Shown here: positions 16,755-25,759 of the stretch, piece by piece
How positions within the stretch are numbered: position 1 is the first letter of the stretch
How the letters are laid out: each line of letters begins with the position of its first letter
Origin: Saccharopolyspora elongata
Lineage (GTDB): Bacteria > Actinomycetota > Actinomycetes > Mycobacteriales > Pseudonocardiaceae
DNA length: 64,000 nt
Assembly: GCF_004348985.1 (NCBI RefSeq)
Contig: NZ_SMKW01000007.1
Span: 62,001-126,000 of the forward strand
Direction: 5' to 3'
The notes under the pieces: generated by a model
What the model saw: only the letters and a program-made list of their open reading frames with translations
Database searches by the model: none
What the model was told of the DNA's origin: nothing
Program-made: the position numbers and the translations under genes

Positions 16755-18344
16755 TCAGGGCCGTGATTCGTGCACTTCGCGCGGCAGGTGGGCGGTCGTG
16801 ACCGTGCGCGAGAACTTGCCGAAGGTGCTGCTCAAGCCCAGCGGGTCGAAGCGGACCAGGGACAGCGCGCCGAGCACCGCGGCGCCGATGCCGACCGCGA
16901 CGAACGGCCAGTTGTACATCGCCTGCTCGCCGTCGGGGTAGTAGGCCAGGACCAGTGCGATCGAGGCGCCGACCACGTAGGACAGCGCGCGCGGCGTCCA
17001 GGCGAAGGCCGCGCCCAGCGCCAAGCCCCACGTCGTGTACCACGGCAGCAGGACCGGCGACAGGAACGCGCCGAAGCACAGCACGATCGCCGCGCGGCGC
17101 ACCGCCTCGGGCCCGCCGTCCCGCGCCTGCCACCAGTTCCAGGCCAGGATCGCCACCAGCAGCACCGAGCCGAGCGTGCGCGTGGTGCCCACGAACGGCC
17201 AGATGTTGGTCTCGCCGAACATCTGCACCAGGCTGTGCACCGCTTGTCCGACGGCGGTCGGCGCGGAGAGGTAGTTGACGATCATGCCGGGCGCCGACAG
17301 CGCGGAAAGCCACCCGAACCCGACCTTGGCGAGCGCCGTGCAGGCCCCGAAGACCACCACGAACACGCCCACCGCCGGGAACACGGCGCGGACGAACCGC
17401 CGCCACAGCGGTCCCTCCAGGCGAGACGCCCAGATCCACACCAGGAACGGCAGCGCGAGCCCGGCGGTCGCCTTGATCGCCATCGCCGCCGACACCAGCG
17501 CGATCCCGGTGACGTTCTTGCCCTCGAGCACCAGCAGCGTGCCGACCGCGAGCAGCCCGATCATGAGCATGTCGTTGTGCGGGCCGCCGACGAGGTGCAC
17601 CACCGTCATCGGGCTGGCCGCGACCAGCCAGAGCGCGACCGGCAGCCGACCGCCGAGGTGCCGGACCAGGCCGGGGAGGGCGCAGATCAGCAGCACCAGA
17701 CCGCCCAGCAGCACCAGCCGCATCACGATGACGCTGGCGATGACGTCGTGGCCGGCCAGCAGGATCACGCCCTTGGCCACGCCCATGAACAGCGGGCCGT
17801 ACGGCGCCGGCGTGGTCTGCCAGGTGGGGTGCACGTTCTCCGGGATCGGCCCGGTCAGCGCGGACGGGCCGACGCCGTAGGGGTCGAGGCCGTTGAGCGC
17901 GAGCAGGCCCTGGCCCAGGTAGCTGTAGACGTCGCGGGTGAACAACGGCGGCGCGACGAGCATCGGGCCGAGCCAGGCGGCGGTCGCCCACAGCACGCCG
18001 CGGGAGGTCACCAGGTTCGCGATGACCCCGCGGCCGAGCCGCACCCACGCCCACACCAGCAGCGCGAAGCCGACGTAGACGACCGTGACCGCGACGTCGC
18101 GCCCGTGCCCGTAGCGCAGCACCGAAAGCGGCCCGGAGCCGAGGACGGGATCGTGGACGAGCGTGCCGGCGGCGCCGAAGGATCCGATCAGCAGCAGCAC
18201 GGACCCGATCGCGCCCAGTGCGATGGTGCGCAGGGGCAGCGGGCGCCGAGGCCGGCGTCCGCCGAGACTGGGCTGGCCGGCTGTGGTGTTGGTGGTCCGT
18301 TCGGACCAGTCGGGAGCCGACTCGATCGAAACACTCGGGGGCAT
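16755..18344 (-). CDS. mptA: Polyprenol-phosphomannose-dependent alpha-1,6-mannosyltransferase (MptA/MptB type)
   Basis: The protein has 529 residues, a GT-C glycosyltransferase with about 12-13 membrane helices. The first extracytoplasmic loop carries the acidic motif FTRDVYSYLGQG (D138), where the family has its catalytic Asp. The N-terminal 35 residues are polar and cytoplasmic. In mycobacteria the orthologue Rv2174 (MptA) extends the mannan core of lipomannan on the outer face of the membrane, using polyprenol-phosphate mannose. It sits next to pknL as in M. tuberculosis but on the same strand as the kinase here. It is downstream of the pknL terminator, so it likely has its own promoter. 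Confidence 0.87.
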   Translation of the reverse strand: MPPSVSIESAPDWSERTTNTTAGQPSLGGRRPRRPLPLRTIALGAIGSVLLLIGSFGAAGTLVHDPVLGSGPLSVLRYGHGRDVAVTVVYVGFALLVWAWVRLGRGVIANLVTSRGVLWATAAWLGPMLVAPPLFTRDVYSYLGQGLLALNGLDPYGVGPSALTGPIPENVHPTWQTTPAPYGPLFMGVAKGVILLAGHDVIASVIVMRLVLLGGLVLLICALPGLVRHLGGRLPVALWLVAASPMTVVHLVGGPHNDMLMIGLLAVGTLLVLEGKNVTGIALVSAAMAIKATAGLALPFLVWIWASRLEGPLWRRFVRAVFPAVGVFVVVFGACTALAKVGFGWLSALSAPGMIVNYLSAPTAVGQAVHSLVQMFGETNIWPFVGTTRTLGSVLLVAILAWNWWQARDGGPEAVRRAAIVLCFGAFLSPVLLPWYTTWGLALGAAFAWTPRALSYVVGASIALVLAYYPDGEQAMYNWPFVAVGIGAAVLGALSLVRFDPLGLSSTFGKFSRTVTTAHLPREVHESRP

Positions 18345-18534
18345 TGTGCTGCCAATAATTCCACAACCGGCCGATCGAGCCGCTGTGACCAGGCGAGATC
18401 CGTCGTGTCGTGGGCAACGCTCCCGCTTTTCGGTGATCGCCGGGCGCCGAGTACGCGCTGGTAGACACCGGCGGCGGGCAAACGTTACACCGCCGAGAAG
18501 AGATCAGGATCACATTGCGGATCGTGCGGTTCTG

Positions 18535-18564
18535 CCGGGTCGTGGGCGCGGACCCACGACCCGG
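18535..18564 (-). terminator. Terminator after pknL
   Basis: A perfect 12-bp stem (18535-18546 with 18553-18564) has a 6-base loop, 4 bases beyond the pknL stop on the minus strand. It separates pknL from mptA. Confidence 0.75.
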
Positions 18565-18568
18565 TGGC

Positions 18569-20551
18569 TCAGAACGCGGTCACGTGGATCGTCGACCCGG
18601 GCTCGACCTTGCTGCCGGGGAGCGGCAGCTGCCCCAGGATCATCATGCCGTCGCGCTCGAAGAACGCCTGCACGTCCAGCTGCAGGCCCAGCGCGGCGAC
18701 CTGCTGCTTCGCCTCGTCGACCCGGACGCCGTTGAGGCTGGGCACCTCTACCGCGTTGGACAGCACCACGCCGATCCGAGGCTTGCCGACCAGCCGGATC
18801 TCGCTGCCGATGGCCGGATCGGTGCTGATGACGTGGTCGCCGGCGATGTCGGAGTCGAACTGGCGACCCGCCTCGTAGGGATCGAACCCGGAGTTGCGCA
18901 GCGTGGTGAACGCGTCGTCCTTGCTCATCCCGCGCACGTCGGGCACCTTCACCGGCGGCGGGCCCTTGCTGACGATCACGGTGACCTCGGCGCTGATGTT
19001 CAGCGGCGTACCGGGGCCGGGGTTCACGCTGATGACCCGGCCTTCGGGCACCGTCGTGTGGAACTGGTCGGCGGACTCGTCGTGCTTGGGTTGCAGCTTG
19101 ACGTTGCGGATCGCGCTCTCCGCCTCGGCGAGCGTGGTGCCCTCGGCGATCTCCGGGACCTTGGGCTCGCCCAGCGAGACGACGAGGTCCACGGTGCTGC
19201 CGCTGCGCGCCTTGCTGCCCTCGTTCGGGTTGGAGCTGATCACCACGCCTTCCGCGACGGTGTTGTCGTAGGTCTTGGTGACGTTGCCGGTCAGTCCGGC
19301 GCCTTCCAGCGCCTGCTGCGCGACGGCCTCCTGCTCGCCGACGAGGCGCGGCACCTGGACCGAACTGCCGAGGCCCAGCCAGAACGCGGCGCCGCCGACC
19401 AGCGCGGCCAGCGCCAGGACCACGACGGTCCACACCAGCACCGTCCGCCTGCCGCGACGCCGGTCCCGCTGCGGGCCGGTGGCCGGGGCGGCGACGGCGG
19501 AGAACTCCTGGGTGTGGTCTCCGGTAGCGGGGCGGGCCATCGCGCGGGTGCGCTGCGGCCCGACGGGGGGCGTCTCGCGGACGGCCGGGATCTGCTCCGT
19601 CGGCGGGTCCTCGGCCGCGGGCGCCATCTGCGTGGTGCGCTCCTCGGACGCCGGGACCGGCACGGCGACCGGGGCGATGCCGAGGTCGGTGCGGACCTGC
19701 TGCAGCTCGGCGAGGAACACCTCGGCGTTCTCCGGGCGCTGCGCGGGGTCGCGGCGCGTCGCGCGGAACACGAGGTCGTCGATGGCCTGCGGGATCTCGG
19801 GCACCAGCTCGCTCGGCGGCGGGACGTCGTCGTTGACGTGCCGGTACGCCACCGACAGCGCGGTGTCGCCCACGTAGGGCGGGCGGCCGGTCAGCATTTC
19901 GAAGAGCACGATCCCGGCGGCGTAGACGTCGGAGCGCGCGTCGGCGGCCCCGGTGGTCACCTGCTCCGGCGACAGGTACGCGACGGTGCCCAGGATGATG
20001 CTGCCGCTGGTCGTGCCGGCCTCCGCCGCGGCCCTGACCAGCCCGAAGTCGGCGACCATGACCGAGCCGCCCCGGCCGATCAGCACGTTCTCCGGCTTGA
20101 CGTCGCGGTGCACCATGCCCGCCTGGTGCGCGGCGCCCAGCGCCGAGAGCACCGGCGCCATGACGCTCAGCGCCATCGCCAGCGGCAGGCGGCCGCCGCG
20201 GTCCAGGATCAGGTCCCGCAGCGTGCAGCCCTCGACGAGCTGCATCACCAGGAACACGTGGTCGCCGTCGGGGCGGTGGTCCACGCCCTGGTCGTAGACG
20301 GCGACGACGTCGGGGTGGTGCAGCCGGGCAGCGGCGCGCGCCTCGCGCTCGAAGCGGTCGACGAACGACCGGTCGCCGGAGTACTGCGCGTCCATCACCT
20401 TGATCGCCACCGGCCGGTCCAGCCGGGTGTCCAGGCCGCGGTAGACCGTGGACATGCCGCCGCGAGCGATCAGCGAATCGACCCGGTAGCGGCGTTCGAG
20501 CATGGCTCCGACGAGGCTCGCGCCACCGCCAGAACGTGTCTCAGGAGTCAT
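18569..20551 (-). CDS. pknL: Ser/Thr protein kinase with four extracellular PASTA domains (PknL-like)
   Basis: The protein has 660 residues from ATG 20551. The kinase domain occupies about 20-290, with the catalytic Lys in VAIKVM (K51), HRDVKPEN with D150, DFG at 168-170 and an SPEQ P+1 loop. A disordered juxtamembrane stretch with several Thr (RTTQM, DHTQEF) precedes one membrane helix (371-393). Four PASTA repeats follow, starting with VPRLVG, VPEIAE, VPDVRG and VPSLNG, and these bind peptidoglycan fragments in the family. M. tuberculosis PknL lacks PASTA repeats, whereas the corynebacterial one has them. The Rv2175c-like gene, whose mycobacterial orthologue is a PknL substrate, is divergent. 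Confidence 0.93.
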   Translation of the reverse strand: MTPETRSGGGASLVGAMLERRYRVDSLIARGGMSTVYRGLDTRLDRPVAIKVMDAQYSGDRSFVDRFEREARAAARLHHPDVVAVYDQGVDHRPDGDHVFLVMQLVEGCTLRDLILDRGGRLPLAMALSVMAPVLSALGAAHQAGMVHRDVKPENVLIGRGGSVMVADFGLVRAAAEAGTTSGSIILGTVAYLSPEQVTTGAADARSDVYAAGIVLFEMLTGRPPYVGDTALSVAYRHVNDDVPPPSELVPEIPQAIDDLVFRATRRDPAQRPENAEVFLAELQQVRTDLGIAPVAVPVPASEERTTQMAPAAEDPPTEQIPAVRETPPVGPQRTRAMARPATGDHTQEFSAVAAPATGPQRDRRRGRRTVLVWTVVVLALAALVGGAAFWLGLGSSVQVPRLVGEQEAVAQQALEGAGLTGNVTKTYDNTVAEGVVISSNPNEGSKARSGSTVDLVVSLGEPKVPEIAEGTTLAEAESAIRNVKLQPKHDESADQFHTTVPEGRVISVNPGPGTPLNISAEVTVIVSKGPPPVKVPDVRGMSKDDAFTTLRNSGFDPYEAGRQFDSDIAGDHVISTDPAIGSEIRLVGKPRIGVVLSNAVEVPSLNGVRVDEAKQQVAALGLQLDVQAFFERDGMMILGQLPLPGSKVEPGSTIHVTAF

Positions 20552-20722
20552 CTTCCGCCCACCGCCGGGAACCTTTCCGCCCCCGATTGTGGCAGGCCGC
20601 GCGGGCGGCACCGGGGATGGCTCCGCGGTCGGGCTCGGGATCGATCACGATCATGATGGTATGCCGGGCGTGACCCGTGCGGTGTGCGGCATCGCGGTCG
20701 GTCATGTGGCAAGGTGTGCAGC

Positions 20723-21088
20723 GTGAGTGCGATCCCTGCTGCCCCGGATGTGCTCGCTCCCGATGTGGAGGTCGTCCCGCTGCCCGACGTCGCCGAGCGA
20801 CTCGGTCAGCCAGTGACCCGGGTGCACCAACTGATCCGTGATGGACATCTGCTCGCCCTGCGCAGGAACGGAGTGCTGGGCGTGCCCACCGCGTTCCTCG
20901 TCGACACCGAAGTGGTGAAGGGCCTGGCGGGCACGATCACCCTGCTCCGGGACAACGGCTACCAGGAGGACGAGATCCTCCGGTGGCTGTTCACCCCGGA
21001 CGACTCGTTGCCAGGCACGCCGATCGACGCGTTGCGCGGCGACCGCGGTCGCGAGGTGAAGCGGAGGGCTCAGGCGATGGGCTTCTGA
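20723..21088 (+). CDS. Rv2175c-like winged-helix DNA-binding protein
   Basis: The protein has 121 residues from GTG 20723. A MerR/excisionase-like winged helix-turn-helix is visible in LPDVAERLGQPVTRVHQLIRDGHLLALRRNGVLGVP. The C-terminal half (NGYQEDEILRWLFTPDDSLPG) is the conserved tail of the family. In M. tuberculosis Rv2175c binds DNA and is phosphorylated on an N-terminal Thr by PknL. No Thr occurs before the helix-turn-helix here except in PVTRV, so the phosphosite would have to differ. Divergent from pknL across about 170 bases. Confidence 0.88.
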   Translation: MSAIPAAPDVLAPDVEVVPLPDVAERLGQPVTRVHQLIRDGHLLALRRNGVLGVPTAFLVDTEVVKGLAGTITLLRDNGYQEDEILRWLFTPDDSLPGTPIDALRGDRGREVKRRAQAMGF

Positions 21089-21133
21089 GGTCCGGCCGAC
21101 CGGACGACGAAACGCTGCTCAGCCTGTTCGGGG

Positions 21134-21179
21134 CTCGTGAGCACTTTGGTCCGTCATAGCGATCCAAAGTGCTTACGAG
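21134..21179. terminator. 46-bp hairpin of a dispersed family, convergent terminator
   Basis: Sixteen-base arms (one G-T pair) enclose a 14-base loop containing GTCATAGC. It lies between the convergent Rv2175c-like gene and crtI. It aligns without gaps to the hairpin at 43988-44033 (32 of 46 identical, with the TAGC of the loop kept), so both belong to one repeat family. Confidence 0.75.
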
Positions 21180-21215
21180 GCCGTCGAGCTGCGCGAACGC
21201 GGCAGTCGGCGCCGG

Positions 21216-22679
21216 TCAGCCGGTGATGCGCCGGGCGGCGAGCTTGCCGGACAGCAAGACCGGCGGGACGCCCACGCCCGGCGTCGTGCCCGAGCCGGCG
21301 AGCACCGCGTTGGCCAGGCCGCGCACCAGGTTGCGCGGCCGGAACGGACCTGTCTGCGCGAACGTGTGCGCGGCCGAGAACGGTGTTCCGGCGGCGTGGC
21401 CCTGCGCCGCCCAGTCCGCCGGGGTGATCAGCTGCTGCTCCTCGATCGCCGCGCCGAAGCCGGCGAACCCGCGCCGCTCCAGCTCGCCCAGCAACTCGTC
21501 GCGGTAGGCGGGGCCGATCCGGTCCCAGTCGATCGGCCCGGTGCGCAGGTTCGGGCAGGGCGCGAGCACGTAGTGCAGCTCGCGGCCGTCGGGCGCCAGC
21601 GACGGATCGGTCGCGGTCGGCCGGGTGATCAGCAGCGACGGATCGGTCATCAGCCTGCCGTCGCGGATGATCTCGGTGAACGTGCTGTGCCAGGCCGCGC
21701 CGAAGGAGATCGTGTGGTGCGCGTCGGACCAGCCGCGGGTGGTCCCGGCGTGCAGCACCACCGCCGACGGCGACCAGCGCAACCGCCGCCGCGGACGGCG
21801 GCCGAGGAGCTCGTGCACGACCGGTAGGTCGGGCGTGAGCACGAACGCGTCGGCCTCGATGCGGGTGCCGTCTGACGTGCGGACCGCGGTGATCCGGTCG
21901 CCGCGCCGCTCCAGTGCCGTGACTTCGGCGTTGTAGTGGAACGCGACGCCCGCGCCCGCTGCCGCGTCGGCGAGCGCGGTCGGGACCGCGTGCATGCCGC
22001 CGCGCGGGAACCACACCCCGTTGACGGTGTCCATGTACGAGATGACGGCGTACAGGGCGAGCGCTCGGCGCGGGTCCAGGCCGGCGTAGAGCGCCTGGAA
22101 GGAGAAGACCCGGCGCAGCCGCTCGTCGGCCAGGAACCGGCCGATCGCCGGGCCGAGCCGGCCGAAGCCGCCGAGCGCCGCGAGGCGCGCCAGCTCGGGC
22201 GAGAGCAGGTCCAGCGGCGAGTCGAAGTTCGCGTCGATGAAGCGGTGCATCTCCGCCCGGTAGACCTCGGTCAGCCAGCGCCGCAGCCGCCGGTACCCGG
22301 CCGCTTCCGCAGGCCCGGCGAACCGCCGCACCTCCTCCTCCATCGCGGCGGCGTCGGTGTGCACGTCGAGCGCCGAGCCGTCCGCGAACCGCGCCCGGTA
22401 GGCCGGGTGCAGTGGGATCAGGTCGAGGCGGTCGGCCACCGATTCGCCGACCGCGTGCAGTGCCTCGTCGACGAGCTCGGGCATGGTCAGCACGGTCGGG
22501 CCGGTGTCCATCCGGTACCCGGCGACCTCGTGCAACCCGGCCCGCCCGCCAGGCAGGCCCGCCCGTTCTACGACCGTCACCCGCCGCCCGGCGCCCGCGA
22601 GGTGCAGGGCCGCGGTCAGCCCGGCCAGGCCCGCACCGACGACCACGACGTGATCGGTGCGTCCGGCGACGGTGCGCAT
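21216..22679 (-). CDS. crtI: Phytoene desaturase-family FAD oxidoreductase (CrtI-like)
   Basis: The protein has 487 residues. The N-terminal dinucleotide site is VVVGAGLAGLTAALHLAGAG followed by the acidic strand end VVERAGLPGGRAG. The C-terminal FAD signature GSGTTPGVGVPPVLLSGKLA is the bacterial CrtI hallmark. CrtI enzymes desaturate phytoene to lycopene or intermediates; related CrtN/CrtD enzymes cannot be excluded. Its ATG shares one base with the idsA2 stop (TGATG), so the pair is translationally coupled and plausibly makes a carotenoid precursor. No phytoene synthase is in the window. Confidence 0.88.
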   Translation of the reverse strand: MRTVAGRTDHVVVVGAGLAGLTAALHLAGAGRRVTVVERAGLPGGRAGLHEVAGYRMDTGPTVLTMPELVDEALHAVGESVADRLDLIPLHPAYRARFADGSALDVHTDAAAMEEEVRRFAGPAEAAGYRRLRRWLTEVYRAEMHRFIDANFDSPLDLLSPELARLAALGGFGRLGPAIGRFLADERLRRVFSFQALYAGLDPRRALALYAVISYMDTVNGVWFPRGGMHAVPTALADAAAGAGVAFHYNAEVTALERRGDRITAVRTSDGTRIEADAFVLTPDLPVVHELLGRRPRRRLRWSPSAVVLHAGTTRGWSDAHHTISFGAAWHSTFTEIIRDGRLMTDPSLLITRPTATDPSLAPDGRELHYVLAPCPNLRTGPIDWDRIGPAYRDELLGELERRGFAGFGAAIEEQQLITPADWAAQGHAAGTPFSAAHTFAQTGPFRPRNLVRGLANAVLAGSGTTPGVGVPPVLLSGKLAARRITG

Positions 22680-23809
22680 CAGTGGCTGCGGTCGGTGACG
22701 GCGATTGCGAGCTCCGCCAGCCGCGACGCGGCCGGTTCGGCCAGTCCCGCGGTGTGCAGCGCCAGCATCGCAGAGCCGGTCAGGTCGGTGATCCGCTTCT
22801 CGACGGCCGCGACCGCGCCGAGCCTCGTCAGCACCTGCCGGGCCTGCTCGACGCGGTCCGCGTCCAGTTCGGGATCGCCGAGCACGTCGCGCAGCAGGTC
22901 CAGGGCGGGCTGGTCGGCCTGCTCGCGGGCCGTCGCCACGGCCTCGGCGATCAGCACCGTCCGCTTGCCTTCGCGCAGGTCGTCCCCGGCGGGCTTGCCG
23001 GTCACCCCGGGGTCGCCGAAGACGCCGAGCAGGTCGTCGCGGAGCTGGAAGGCGACGCCGATGTCGGAGCCGAACCGGCGCAGTGCCTCCAGCGCGTCCG
23101 GGCCGGCCCCGGCGGCCTCCGCGCCGAGCTCCAGCGGCCGCTGGACGGTGTAGGACGCGGCCTTGAGCTGGCAGATCTGCAGCGCGGCCTGCGGCGTCTC
23201 GTCGCCGCGGAACTGGCCGAGCACGTCGAGGTACTGGCCGGCGAGCACCTCGGTGCGCATCGCGCGCCACGGGCGCAGCGCCCGGGCCAGCGCCTCCGGC
23301 GGGATACCGGCGCTGTGCAGCAGGTCGTCGGCCCAGGACAGCGCCAGGTCGCCGAGCAGCACCGCGGCGGCGCGCCCGAACTGGATGCCGGCGCCGGAGA
23401 ACCCGGACTCGCGGTGGATCTGCTCGAACTTGCGGTGCACGGTCGGGTTGCCGCGGCGGGTGTCCGATTCGTCGATCAAGTCGTCGTGCACCAGCGCGCA
23501 GGCCTGCAGCAGCTCCAAGGCGCTCGCGGCCCGCAGCATCGCCTGCGCCGCGGGGCCCTCGGCGGGCCCGCCGGCCGCGCGCCAGCCCCACCAGGCGAAG
23601 GTGGGGCGGATCCGCTTCCCACCGCCGAGGACGAACCCGGCCAGCTCGGCCACCGCGGTCGCGAACGCCGGGTCGAGGTCGGCTGCCTCGGCGCTGCGGG
23701 TCTGCAGGTAGTCGGTCAGCGTCCGCTGGACCTGACCGGGGAGGTCGGTTTCCACGACGACGGTGTCCTTGCCGGTCGCTTGCAGGGTGGTCGAATTCGA
23801 TGGGGGCAC
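22679..23809 (-). CDS. idsA2: Polyprenyl (geranylgeranyl) diphosphate synthase
   Basis: The protein has 376 residues. GGGKRIRP (62-69) binds diphosphate. The first aspartate-rich motif is DDLID (109-113), and the second is QLRDDLLGVFGD. This is the FPP/GGPP synthase pattern for condensing isopentenyl diphosphate with an allylic diphosphate. It corresponds to Rv2173 (IdsA2) by position. GTG 23809 is chosen because GGAGG lies 8 bases upstream; the frame runs open to 24016 through the metF promoter region. Coupling to crtI suggests a C20 product, but chain length is inference. Confidence 0.92.
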   Translation of the reverse strand: MPPSNSTTLQATGKDTVVVETDLPGQVQRTLTDYLQTRSAEAADLDPAFATAVAELAGFVLGGGKRIRPTFAWWGWRAAGGPAEGPAAQAMLRAASALELLQACALVHDDLIDESDTRRGNPTVHRKFEQIHRESGFSGAGIQFGRAAAVLLGDLALSWADDLLHSAGIPPEALARALRPWRAMRTEVLAGQYLDVLGQFRGDETPQAALQICQLKAASYTVQRPLELGAEAAGAGPDALEALRRFGSDIGVAFQLRDDLLGVFGDPGVTGKPAGDDLREGKRTVLIAEAVATAREQADQPALDLLRDVLGDPELDADRVEQARQVLTRLGAVAAVEKRITDLTGSAMLALHTAGLAEPAASRLAELAIAVTDRSH

Positions 23810-23899
23810 ACCTCCATCCTCCGCGACGCCATCGGGTGACGGCCGCCGGGGCCGCTCCCAGCCGCTGGGACGATGCCGGAGGAGTCCGGGAACCGTCCT

Positions 23900-23905
23900 T
23901 ATCCT
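23900..23905 (+). promoter_or_regulatory. -10 box of the metF promoter, probably leaderless
   Basis: TATCCT ends 7 bases before ATG 23913. No ribosome-binding site precedes the start. Confidence 0.55.
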
Positions 23906-23912
23906 GTTCGGC

Positions 23913-24791
23913 ATGACGGCGGTGGTGGATCGGTTGCGGACCGAGAAGACGACTTTCTCGGTGGAGTTCTTCCCGCCGCGGGGCGACGACGAGGAGCGCA
24001 TCCTCTGGCGGGCCATCCGCGAGCTGGAGCCGCTGGACCCCGCCTTCGTCTCGGTGACCTACGGCGCGGGCGGCTCCAACCGGGACCGCACCATCCGGAC
24101 CACCGGCCGCATCGCGCAGGAGACCACCCTGACGCCGATGGCGCACCTGACGGCAGTGGACCACTCCGTCGCCGAACTGCGCAACGTCATCGGCTGGTAC
24201 GCCGCGTCCGGCGTGCAGAACGTGCTGGCCGTGCGCGGTGATCCGCCGGGGGACCCCAACGGCGAATGGCTCCGGCACCCCGAGGGCCTGACCTACGCGG
24301 AGGACCTCGTCCGGCTGGTGCGGGAGCTCGGCGAGTTCTGCGTCGGCGTCGCGGCCTTCCCGCACGGCCACCCGCGCTCCTCGGACCTGGAAACCGACGC
24401 CGACCACCTGGTGCGCAAGATCCGCGCGGGCGCGGGCTTCGCCATCGCCCAGCTGTTCCTGGAGCCGGAGTACTTCCTGCGGCTGCGCGACCGGATGGCC
24501 GCCCGCGGCTGCGACGTGCCGCTGCTGCCGGGCATCATGCCGATCACCACGCCGCGGGTGCTGGGCAAGTTCGGCGAGCTCGCCGGGGTGCCGGTGCCTA
24601 CCGAGGTGTCGGAGCAGCTGCTGCCGCTGGCGGAGGATCCGGCGGGGTTCCGCGCCGCAGGCGTGGATCTGGCGACGCGGCTGTGCGAGCGGCTGATCGC
24701 CGAGGGCGTCCCGGCGCTGCACTTCTACACCCTCAACCGCTCGAAGGCGACGCGCCAGGTGGTCGCGAACCTCGGCCTGGGAGCCGGTTAG
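23913..24791 (+). CDS. metF: Methylenetetrahydrofolate reductase (Rv2172c-like)
   Basis: The protein has 292 residues, a TIM barrel of the MetF family. It begins with TTFSVEFFPPRGDDEE, which holds the conserved catalytic-type Glu, and continues with VSVTYGAGGSNRDRT, HLTAVDHS, VLAVRGDPPGD, AQLFLEPEYF and PGIMPITTP. It reduces 5,10-methylene- to 5-methyl-tetrahydrofolate for methionine synthesis. The gene corresponds to Rv2172c. It overlaps the convergent lppM gene by 4 bases. Confidence 0.92.
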   Translation: MTAVVDRLRTEKTTFSVEFFPPRGDDEERILWRAIRELEPLDPAFVSVTYGAGGSNRDRTIRTTGRIAQETTLTPMAHLTAVDHSVAELRNVIGWYAASGVQNVLAVRGDPPGDPNGEWLRHPEGLTYAEDLVRLVRELGEFCVGVAAFPHGHPRSSDLETDADHLVRKIRAGAGFAIAQLFLEPEYFLRLRDRMAARGCDVPLLPGIMPITTPRVLGKFGELAGVPVPTEVSEQLLPLAEDPAGFRAAGVDLATRLCERLIAEGVPALHFYTLNRSKATRQVVANLGLGAG

Positions 24792-25453
24792 GCGTTCTGG
24801 TCCGCCCGGCTGCGCACGTGGGCGCGCAGCGCGAGCACCGCCACGACGGCCGCGGCGCAGAACGTGAGCCCGCCGACCAGCAGCGCCCAGCCGATCCAGT
24901 CCATCCCGGTGGAGTTGGAGAACTGGTAGGTGGCCGACATCTCGCTGACCGCGCCGGGCTGCAGCGACCAGGAGATCGTGCCGGCGCTCTCCTGGCCGTT
25001 GGTGTTGGTGATCTCGCCGGGCGCGCTGATCTTCAGGTCGACGCCGGAGTCGGTGTCGGCCAGCGGCGTCAGGTCCGCCGAGCCCTCGAAGATCACCAGC
25101 GAGCCGGACCGGGACAGGTGCAGCCGGTAGCGGGCATCGGGGCTCATCGCCTCGGCGAGCTGCTCGACCTCCGGGAAGGTCAGGTCGCGGAACGACAGGT
25201 GCGAGCCGACGCGGGGGCCGTCGCGGAACGGCGTGATCTGCACCCGGTCGGCGACGTTCTCGGGCGGCTGCAGGCGGAGCGGGGCCTGCCCGTCGGCGAC
25301 CTGGGTGGCGAGCACGACCTCGCCGGACACCTGGTCCTCGCCGGAGATGTTCAGCGAGGCGTTGGCGTGCAGGCACCCGCTGAGCAGCGCGCCGAGCACG
25401 GTGATCAGGACCAGCAGGAGCGCGGTGCGGCCGCGCGGGGTCTTGTCCTCCAC
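24788..25453 (-). CDS. lppM: LppM-family lipoprotein
   Basis: The protein has 221 residues. The signal peptide ends in the lipobox LLSGC. A beta-rich LppM domain (NISGEDQVSGEVVLATQVAD onward) follows, and a C-terminal membrane helix (WIGWALLVGGLTFCAAAVVAVLAL) precedes a short basic tail. Size and topology match M. tuberculosis LppM (Rv2171), a surface protein implicated in phagosome maturation arrest there. In a free-living relative it must serve envelope biology instead, which is inference. GTG 25453 is the start; the open frame to 25585 adds only Arg-rich sequence. Confidence 0.88.
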   Translation of the reverse strand: MEDKTPRGRTALLLVLITVLGALLSGCLHANASLNISGEDQVSGEVVLATQVADGQAPLRLQPPENVADRVQITPFRDGPRVGSHLSFRDLTFPEVEQLAEAMSPDARYRLHLSRSGSLVIFEGSADLTPLADTDSGVDLKISAPGEITNTNGQESAGTISWSLQPGAVSEMSATYQFSNSTGMDWIGWALLVGGLTFCAAAVVAVLALRAHVRSRADQNA

Positions 25454-25759
25454 CCGGGCGATCTTCCCATCCGGCGGGCCTTTTCGCCGCCTGCGAACGC
25501 TCACTTTCGTCGAGGCGCGTGACCGCGTCGCCGTTCGATAGCGGGTTCTTGTTCTTGAAGCGGCGCAGCCGCTTGGCCCACGCACTCAGCGTCCGCCGCC
25601 GCGGGTTCACGGTGCCCACCCGCCCGGGGTTCTCCCAGCGACGAGAGCCCCGACGTGGTGAATCGGTCGGGGATCCCACAGCGAGAAGGCGTCTGGGGTT
25701 CCGCTACCCGCGCCGTTAATCGAGATGAGTTCTCCGACAGGTTCGATAGCGTGGCGGGC
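25454..25759. other. Divergent intergenic region lppM / DUF885 hydrolase
   Basis: About 300 bases without a gene I can defend. The minus-strand stretch 25454-25610 looks protein-like in one frame, starting NPRRRTLSAWAKRLRRF, but that frame has no stop and runs on as a shadow through lppM. TAGCGT at 25747-25752 is the likely -10 box of the rightward gene. Confidence 0.5.
25747..25752 (+). promoter_or_regulatory. Probable -10 box of a leaderless promoter
   Basis: TAGCGT ends 7 bases before ATG 25760, and no Shine-Dalgarno lies between them. Confidence 0.45.

Noticed and set aside
25454-25610. Protein-like minus-strand segment starting NPRRRTLSAWAKRLRRF
   Set aside because: It looks natural for about 50 residues but has no stop and fuses into a shadow of lppM. 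Without a frameshift it cannot be a gene. Comparison with relatives could revive it.
21216-25679. 1487-codon minus-strand open frame
   Set aside because: Only its last 487 codons are a protein (crtI). The rest is an accidental stop-free frame over idsA2, metF and lppM.
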